A stretch of DNA of 64,000 nucleotides from Streptococcus macacae NCTC 11558 (GTDB lineage: Bacteria > Bacillota > Bacilli > Lactobacillales > Streptococcaceae), in contig NZ_AEUW02000001.1 of assembly GCF_000187995.2 (NCBI RefSeq), positions 558,001 through 622,000 on the forward strand, given 5' to 3'. A program made the position numbers and the translations under genes. The stretch's first letter is position 1, and each line of letters begins with the position of its first letter. The notes under the pieces were generated by a model. That model was given only the letters and a program-made list of their open reading frames with translations. It made no database searches and was not told the origin of the DNA. Positions 58,719 through 64,000 of the stretch are shown here, piece by piece.

Positions 58719-59548
58719 GAATCCCATTCTCCGATAAAGGAATCTTTAACCCTCTCCCAGAAACTTGTATGACTTGGCGTTGAAACAAAACTGATTTTTT
58801 TATTGTCTATTTTATATTCGATTTTACTAATATTTCGATGTGTATAGGTCTTGTTATCAATAGACAAAACATAAGAACCTAAACGTTTAGGGATGATTTC
58901 AATCTTATCTTTTTTAGGAATAATAATCGAGCTTCCTAATGTCCTGAAAACACGATTATTAAGGCTGGAAATTTCTGTCAATTGTAAAGCTTCAATCGTA
59001 GGATGCAAGATAGCTCCCCCCAAAGATTTATTGTAAGCTGTACTTCCCGTCGGGGTAGAAACAGAAATACCATCTCCGCGAAAACGTTCAAATTTAACAT
59101 CATTGATGACAACGTCTGCTACCATTGTTTTCTCGATACGCTTAACAGTTGCTTCATTAAGAGCTCTTGAGGTGATCTGATGGCCATTAGATAAGGTAAC
59201 GGTTACTTTAAGAATAGGGTAAGAAATTTTTTCACCTTTATCGGTATAAAGATTTTCCAATAAAGTATCCACTTCAAAATCTCGATAGTCTGTATAAAAA
59301 CCTAAATGGCCTGTATGGATGCCCACAAAACGAACACGGTCTAATTGTTTTTCATACATGTGAAAAGCGGATAAAAGCATACCATCTCCGCCAATCGAAA
59401 TAACAATATCGGGATTTTTTTTAGTTAAATAAAAGTCATCTGCATCTCTAAAGGTATTAAAAAGTTTAGTTGCTAAGCGTTTACTTTGATATTTTCCGTT
59501 AGCAATAATAGCAACTTTTGTTTTAGTGTTAAAAGTCATCTGTGTCAT
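58715..59548 (-). CDS. nadK: NAD kinase
   Basis: The protein (277 aa) phosphorylates NAD to NADP. The GGDG motif in [15 protein letters not shown], the ALNEATVKR motif and the [15 protein letters not shown] motif are intact. The frame continues upstream through relQ, but the ATG at 59548 follows AGGAAACAGTG and gives the usual family length, so I start there. It overlaps relQ by 20 bases and the rluD-type gene by four. Confidence 0.94.
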   Translation of the reverse strand: MTQMTFNTKTKVAIIANGKYQSKRLATKLFNTFRDADDFYLTKKNPDIVISIGGDGMLLSAFHMYEKQLDRVRFVGIHTGHLGFYTDYRDFEVDTLLENLYTDKGEKISYPILKVTVTLSNGHQITSRALNEATVKRIEKTMVADVVINDVKFERFRGDGISVSTPTGSTAYNKSLGGAILHPTIEALQLTEISSLNNRVFRTLGSSIIIPKKDKIEIIPKRLGSYVLSIDNKTYTHRNISKIEYKIDNKKISFVSTPSHTSFWERVKDSFIGEWDS

Positions 59549-60188
59549 CACTGTTTCCTGTACCGTTATTCCGCTTTCTTTTTTCAGATTCATAAAATAA
59601 TTGTGCTTCTGTGATATCATCTCGGATTTGCCGCATCTCCTCATCAAGCTGAAAGGCAATTTTTGAGGTGATTTCTAAGCGTTTCTTAATATCTTCCGGA
59701 AATTCACCATGATATTTGTAATTAAGTGAATGTTCAATCGTTGCCCAAAAATTCATTGCGAGTGTTCTAATTTGAATTTCAGCAAAAATAAGCTGCTGGC
59801 CGTTGATGGTATCAACAGGATATTCTATAACAACGTGATAAGAACGGTAACCACTTGATTTTAGATTACTAATATAATCACGTTCATAAACTATTTTCAT
59901 ATCTTGACGATGGCGCAAAAGCTCCAAAACTTCATTAACATCATCAACAAATTGCACCATAATGCGCAAACCGGCAATATCCTGCATATCTTGTATAAGA
60001 TTCTCTTCTTTGATACCTCTTAAAGCCATCTTTTCTTTGATACTTTCTACTGGTTTTACACGTCCAGTTACAAATTCAATTGGGGAATACCGATTTTGTT
60101 TGAGAAATTGTTTACGGATGCCTCGAAATTTTATTTTTAATTCTCCAACAGCTTGGATATAAGGGTCGAGAAAAACTTCCCAATCCAT
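59529..60188 (-). CDS. relQ: Small alarmone synthetase RelQ
   Basis: The protein (219 aa) is a synthetase-only RelA/SpoT homologue that makes (p)ppGpp. It shows the ATP/GTP site [42 protein letters not shown] and the [17 protein letters not shown] motif. There is no hydrolase, TGS or ACT domain. It is first in a - strand operon with nadK, the rluD-type gene and probably pta. In S. mutans the enzyme called RelQ is linked by others to acetyl-phosphate and stress metabolism. Confidence 0.93.
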   Translation of the reverse strand: MDWEVFLDPYIQAVGELKIKFRGIRKQFLKQNRYSPIEFVTGRVKPVESIKEKMALRGIKEENLIQDMQDIAGLRIMVQFVDDVNEVLELLRHRQDMKIVYERDYISNLKSSGYRSYHVVIEYPVDTINGQQLIFAEIQIRTLAMNFWATIEHSLNYKYHGEFPEDIKKRLEITSKIAFQLDEEMRQIRDDITEAQLFYESEKRKRNNGTGNSDDTDDF

Positions 60189-60282
60189 AAGATTTTCACT
60201 CCATTCTTGTCAAAAATAAGACTTTTTTATAGAATTAAACTAATAATTCATTATACCATAATAAGCTTAACAAAGGAAAAGA

Positions 60283-60873
60283 ATGATGAACCATCTTGAA
60301 ATAGAATTTAAAACACTTTTAACCCAGAAAGAATTTAAAAGCATTGAAAAACAGCTGCAAGAAGTTGAACCTATCGTTCAAACCAACTACTACTTCGATA
60401 CTGAGAGCTTTGATTTAAAATATCATAAAATGTCTCTTCGAATACGTATTTTTAACGATAAAGCTGAATTGACCTTAAAAATTCCGCAAGCAGTTGGAAA
60501 TTTTGAATATAATCATTATTTAACTGTATCAGAAGCGGAGCGCATGATAGACACTAATGATATACACAATACTTTTTGGGATTCAGATTTAGAATTGATG
60601 CAGCCTATTAAAGAAGCAGGAATTGAATTAACGGATTTAAAATTATTAGGAAGTTTAACAACAACACGCCGAGAAATTTCGACTAAAATAGGCCTCATGG
60701 CACTTGATTATAATTATTATGGCGGTTTTGAAGATTATGAACTAGAATTGGAAGTTAACGAAGCAGAAAAAGGGAAAAGAGACTTTAAAGCCTTTTTAGA
60801 ATCTAACAATATTAAATTTAAATATGCTAAGAGCAAAGTGGCACGTTTTAGTGCTACTTTAAATAAACCATAA
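60283..60873 (+). CDS. CYTH domain protein, probable triphosphate-binding enzyme
   Basis: The protein (196 aa) is a CYTH-fold protein. It starts with HLEIEFKTLLT, a version of the ExExK metal/triphosphate motif, and has MSLRIRIFNDKAELTLKIP and YELELEVNEAE in later strands. CYTH proteins bind triphosphates; many bacterial ones are inorganic triphosphatases. It is divergent from relQ with a 94-base gap and is followed by a terminator overlapping its stop. The physiological substrate is unknown. Confidence 0.85.
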   Translation: MMNHLEIEFKTLLTQKEFKSIEKQLQEVEPIVQTNYYFDTESFDLKYHKMSLRIRIFNDKAELTLKIPQAVGNFEYNHYLTVSEAERMIDTNDIHNTFWDSDLELMQPIKEAGIELTDLKLLGSLTTTRREISTKIGLMALDYNYYGGFEDYELELEVNEAEKGKRDFKAFLESNNIKFKYAKSKVARFSATLNKP

Positions 60874-60909
60874 AGCTGCGGGCCATTTCTGCAGCTTTAT
60901 GGTTTATTT
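60861..60909 (+). terminator. Terminator overlapping the CYTH gene stop
   Basis: A perfect 19-bp stem, AAATAAACCATAAAGCTGC (60861-60879) with its complement (60891-60909) and an 11-base loop. The left arm includes the last codons and the TAA stop. Confidence 0.8.
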
Positions 60910-61059
60910 TGTAGTATTGATAGAGCGAGGCAGTATAAAAGGAATATTTAACGTAATGAAATAGCTTATTATAGGCAGTCATCATCCTGTCATAAAAGAT
61001 GAAAAAAATGAATAATTTTGATAAAATGGGATTAGATTAATAAAAGGAGCCGTTCCATT

Positions 61060-62040
61060 ATGCTTAATGCATGTTCTGACAAACAACTCAAATTATTTTC
61101 TCTAACTTCGAATACAGCCATTGCAGAAAAAATTGCTGAAGCTGCAGGACTTCCTCTAGGAAAATTATCTTCTCGCCAATTTTCAGATGGGGAAATTATG
61201 ATTAATATTGAAGAAAGTGTCCGTGGATCTGATATTTATATTATTCAATCAACAAGCAATCCCGTTAACGATCATCTCTGGGAATTATTGATTATGGTTG
61301 ACGCCTGCAAGCGAGCAAGTGCTAACAGTGTTAATGTTGTCATTCCCTATTTTGGCTACTCACGTCAAGATCGTATAGCTGCTGCTCGTGAACCCATCAC
61401 AGCAAAATTAGTAGCCAACATGCTGGTTAAAGCAGGTGTTGATCGTGTTCTTACTTTAGATTTACATACCGTTCAAGTACAAGGTTTCTTTGATATTCCT
61501 GTTGATAATCTTTTTACTATTCCGCTGTTTGCTAAACATTATATTCAGCAAGGACTATTCGGAGAAGAGGTCGTAGTTGTCAGCCCTAAAAATTCAGGAA
61601 TCAAACGCGCACGGAGTTTAGCCCAATACCTTGATGCTCCTATTGCTATTATCGATTATGCACAAGACGATGATTCTTTACGAGAAGAAGGCTATATTAT
61701 TGGTGAAGTTGAAGGAAAAAAAGCCATTCTCATTGATGATATTCTTAACACTGGAAAAACTTTTGCTGAAGCTTCAAAAATAGTTGAACGCGGAGGCGCA
61801 ACTGATATTTATGCTGTAGCAAGTCATGGACTATTTGCTGGCGGCGCAACAGAAATGCTTCAGTCTGCTCCCATAAAAGATATCCTTATTACAGACTCTG
61901 TCTGCACTAATGAAAAACTCCCTGACAATGTACATTATTTATCTGCTAGTAAATTAATCGCTGATGCTATTATTCGCATTCAAGAGAGAAAACCGCTCAG
62001 TCCGCTATTTGCTTATGATCGTAAAGGAGATGAATCTTAA
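61060..62040 (+). CDS. prs: Ribose-phosphate pyrophosphokinase
   Basis: The protein (326 aa) makes PRPP for nucleotide, histidine and tryptophan synthesis. The class I motifs [48 protein letters not shown] and the PRPP loop [12 protein letters not shown] are intact. AAAAGGAGCC lies before the ATG. The cysteine desulfurase gene starts two bases after its stop. Confidence 0.96.
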   Translation: MLNACSDKQLKLFSLTSNTAIAEKIAEAAGLPLGKLSSRQFSDGEIMINIEESVRGSDIYIIQSTSNPVNDHLWELLIMVDACKRASANSVNVVIPYFGYSRQDRIAAAREPITAKLVANMLVKAGVDRVLTLDLHTVQVQGFFDIPVDNLFTIPLFAKHYIQQGLFGEEVVVVSPKNSGIKRARSLAQYLDAPIAIIDYAQDDDSLREEGYIIGEVEGKKAILIDDILNTGKTFAEASKIVERGGATDIYAVASHGLFAGGATEMLQSAPIKDILITDSVCTNEKLPDNVHYLSASKLIADAIIRIQERKPLSPLFAYDRKGDES

Positions 62041-62042
62041 AT

Positions 62043-63158
62043 TTGTTTTATTTTGATAATGCTGCAACAACTCCGCTTACAGATACAGTTATTGAGGTTA
62101 TGTCTCAAACGATGTCTTCTATTTTTGGCAACCCTTCCAGTACCCATGCTTATGGGAGGAACGCTAATAAATTACTGCGAGACTGTCGTAATCAAGTTGC
62201 GCAGATATTTGCTACAGACCCTCGAAAAATTATCTTCACTTCAGGTGGTACAGAAAGCAATAATACTGCCATTAAAGGTTATGCCTTAGCCAATCAAGAT
62301 AAGGGAAAGCATATTATATCCACAGCAATTGAACATCATTCTGTCCTTCATACACTTGATTATTTAAAAGAGCGTTTTGGTTTTGAAATTACTTACTTAA
62401 AGCCAATTAAAGGCCAAATTTTTTCACAGCAAATTCAGGAAGCCTTAAGAGATGACACTATCTTAGTCTCAACCATGTTTGTTAACAATGAAACAGGTGA
62501 CATACTTCCGATTCAAGAAATTGGAAGTATTTTAAGAGAACATCAGGCTGTTTTTCATGTTGATGCTGTTCAAGCGGTTGGTAAATTCCCTGTTCATCCA
62601 GAAAAACTAAATATTGATTTTCTTTCTGCTTCTGCTCATAAATTTCATGGTCCAAAGGGGACAGGAATTCTCTATGCAAACTCTCTTCACTTTGATAGTC
62701 TTCTTCATGGAGGTGAACAGGAAGAAAAACATCGAGCCAGTACTGAAAATCTTGTCGGAATAAAAGGGCTTACTCAAGCACTTCTTTCTTGCCATAAAAA
62801 TCAAGAAAACTATCTGCAGCATGTCAAGAAACTTAAAAGTATTTTCTTGAGAGAATTATCAGAAATAGATCACTATTTAAATTCTGAAGAAACCGCTTTG
62901 CCCCATGTTGTTAACATCGGCTTTCCTAATTATAATAATGACGCTTTATTGGCACAGTTGGACTTATCCGGCTTTGCTGTATCAACAGGATCTGCTTGCA
63001 CAGCAGGGACGGTTTCCCCTAGCCATGTTCTTATGGCAAAATATGGCAGCAATTCTCAACGTTTAAAAGAGTCTATTAGGATTAGCTTTTCAGAACAAAA
63101 TACTTATGATGAAGTTGAAGCACTCTGCAAAAAAATTAAGGAGATAGTAGGAAAATAA
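62043..63158 (+). CDS. Cysteine desulfurase (IscS/NifS type), TTG start
   Basis: The protein (371 aa) is a PLP enzyme that takes sulfur from cysteine for tRNA thiolation or Fe-S work. It begins YFDNAATTPLTDTV and has the PLP lysine in SASAHKFHGPKGTG and the active cysteine in STGSACTAGTVSPSHV. An in-frame stop at 62031-62033 leaves TTG at 62043 as the only usual start, 13 bases after GGAG. Lying next to prs and before DUF1831 and rex, it follows the common streptococcal order. It may act in tRNA thiolation, but the sequence does not decide. Confidence 0.92.
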   Translation: MFYFDNAATTPLTDTVIEVMSQTMSSIFGNPSSTHAYGRNANKLLRDCRNQVAQIFATDPRKIIFTSGGTESNNTAIKGYALANQDKGKHIISTAIEHHSVLHTLDYLKERFGFEITYLKPIKGQIFSQQIQEALRDDTILVSTMFVNNETGDILPIQEIGSILREHQAVFHVDAVQAVGKFPVHPEKLNIDFLSASAHKFHGPKGTGILYANSLHFDSLLHGGEQEEKHRASTENLVGIKGLTQALLSCHKNQENYLQHVKKLKSIFLRELSEIDHYLNSEETALPHVVNIGFPNYNNDALLAQLDLSGFAVSTGSACTAGTVSPSHVLMAKYGSNSQRLKESIRISFSEQNTYDEVEALCKKIKEIVGK

Positions 63159-63160
63159 AA

Positions 63161-63514
63161 ATGGCTTTTGAACAGACAATACAATTACCAAATTGCAACT
63201 ATAGTTACACTATCAGCCCAACCATAAAAAAGTATACTCTACGGGATACAACTTTTACTCAAAATAGGCTAGGAAATTATGAACTGACTCGTTTGTTAGA
63301 AAAGGTTCCAAATAGCGGTGATGGTTTTCCTTTAAAAATTGTTATCAATAAAGACTTAACAGCTTTCAAATTAACAATTACAGACAAGTCAGGACTGCGA
63401 ATTGTTAATATTTTTAACTCTGAAGATAATAGAATACTCCAAGAGAAGTTTTATTTTTTAATGGATAGTTTAGTTGATCGCGATATTTTTGTTAAAACAA
63501 AAAACAAAGGATAA
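63161..63514 (+). CDS. DUF1831 family protein
   Basis: The protein (117 aa) fits the DUF1831 family of small Firmicute proteins, often found next to cysteine desulfurases. It starts MAFEQTIQLPNCNYSYTISP and is predicted to be soluble and beta-rich. It begins two bases after the desulfurase stop and is surely co-transcribed. Its function is unknown; the conserved neighbourhood suggests a link to sulfur transfer. Confidence 0.75.
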   Translation: MAFEQTIQLPNCNYSYTISPTIKKYTLRDTTFTQNRLGNYELTRLLEKVPNSGDGFPLKIVINKDLTAFKLTITDKSGLRIVNIFNSEDNRILQEKFYFLMDSLVDRDIFVKTKNKG

Positions 63515-63614
63515 TATTGTTTTAAGCAGAAAAAAATCATTACTAAAATAGATATGATTACCTTAGAGATATTAGAGACAAAAGATTTATATATCTGGAA
63601 TTAGAGAAAAAATG

Positions 63615-63643
63615 TTGCTATTTTCACAAAGTTTTTTTACAAT
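63615..63643 (+). promoter_or_regulatory. rex promoter with a partial Rex-type half site
   Basis: -35 TTGCTA (63615-63620), 17-base spacer, -10 TACAAT (63638-63643). The spacer carries TTCACAA, one perfect half of the Rex operator TTGTGAA-N4-TTCACAA; the other half is poor. Confidence 0.6.
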
Positions 63644-63671
63644 AGTATTACTAAGTAAAGGAGATGATACA

Positions 63672-64000
63672 GTGACATTTGATAAAGCAATTCCAAAAGC
63701 TACCGCCAAACGCCTATCACTTTATTATCGCATATTTAAACGTTTTAATTCAGAAAACATTGAAAAAGCTAGTTCAAAGCAAATCGCTGAAGCCATTGGT
63801 ATTGATTCTGCTACTGTTCGTCGAGATTTCTCTTATTTTGGTGAACTTGGACGTAGAGGCTTTGGTTACGATGTCAAAAAATTAATGAATTTTTTTGCTG
63901 ATATTTTAAATGATACGTCTACTACTAATGTATTGTTAGTGGGAGTTGGTAATATTGGCAGAGCCCTCCTGCACTATCGTTTCCACGAACGCAATAAGAT
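63672..64000 (+). CDS. rex: Redox-sensing repressor Rex, 3' end missing
   Basis: Rex senses the NADH/NAD ratio and represses fermentation genes. The N-terminal winged helix ([39 protein letters not shown]) and the start of the Rossmann domain ([14 protein letters not shown]) are visible; the gene runs off the window. It starts with GTG at 63672 after AAAGGAG. About 110 of an expected 210 or so residues are present. Confidence 0.93.
   Translation, partial: MTFDKAIPKATAKRLSLYYRIFKRFNSENIEKASSKQIAEAIGIDSATVRRDFSYFGELGRRGFGYDVKKLMNFFADILNDTSTTNVLLVGVGNIGRALLHYRFHERNK

Noticed and set aside
1-64000. CRISPR array, tRNA/rRNA genes or an intact prophage
   Set aside because: I looked for regularly spaced repeats, cloverleaf-like segments with CCA-type ends and phage modules, and saw none.

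Overview
The window reads as Streptococcus mutans chromosome. It is AT-rich, most genes lie on the + strand, and it carries markers diagnostic of that species: the tandem glucosyltransferase genes gtfB and gtfC, the wall antigen gene wapA, and the bacitracin module mbrABCD directly downstream of gtfC. Gene order matches what I remember of the SMU.951 to SMU.1053 part of strain UA159, except that several blocks I expect from UA159 are missing (see findings). No tRNA, rRNA, CRISPR array or intact transposon was seen. The first gene (mmuP) and the last (rex) are cut by the window edges.

Layout. 1-4.9 kb: S-methylmethionine uptake and use (mmuP, mmuM), then a vitamin B6 salvage locus in which the MocR-type regulator pdxR diverges from a pyridoxal kinase gene and an ECF transporter S component. 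5-10.9 kb: the stress chaperone clpL, the L10 leader with rplJ-rplL, a zinc-ribbon/DUF4145 protein and a membrane-anchored polysaccharide deacetylase. 10.9-21.8 kb: threonine synthesis (hom-thrB), folate synthesis (folC-folE-folP-folB-folK), and murB leading into the polyamine transporter potABCD. 21.8-28.4 kb: an accessory spot (IS-end remnant, XRE regulator, operator-like palindromes), then wapA, cardiolipin synthase, a free-standing asd-type small RNA, and asd-dapA. 28.5-37.6 kb: an orphan ATP-cone protein, membrane proteins, rbgA-rnhB, an acetyltransferase, dprA behind a competence sigma box, topA and trmFO.

37.7-51.4 kb is the cariogenicity core. gtfB and gtfC each have their own promoter and are separated by a strong terminator; the operon mbrABCD follows. 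51.5-52.9 kb holds the chromosome dimer resolution unit: xerS and, just upstream of it, a recognisable dif-SL site, so the window sits at the replication terminus. 52.9-56.2 kb is a two-gene ABC exporter converging on a two-component system.

56.8-64 kb contains a minus-strand operon relQ-nadK-rluD-type-pta (alarmone synthesis, NADP, RNA pseudouridylation, acetate overflow) divergent from a CYTH protein, prs, a cysteine desulfurase, a DUF1831 protein and rex. The most interesting observations are regulatory: a xerS promoter whose -35 box lies inside dif; mirror-image overlapping promoters for pdxR/pdxK; a perfect cre site for pta inside the upstream rluD-type gene; a likely ATT start for cls; a mini-ORF over the TTG start of potA; and an attenuator between mbrB and mbrC.
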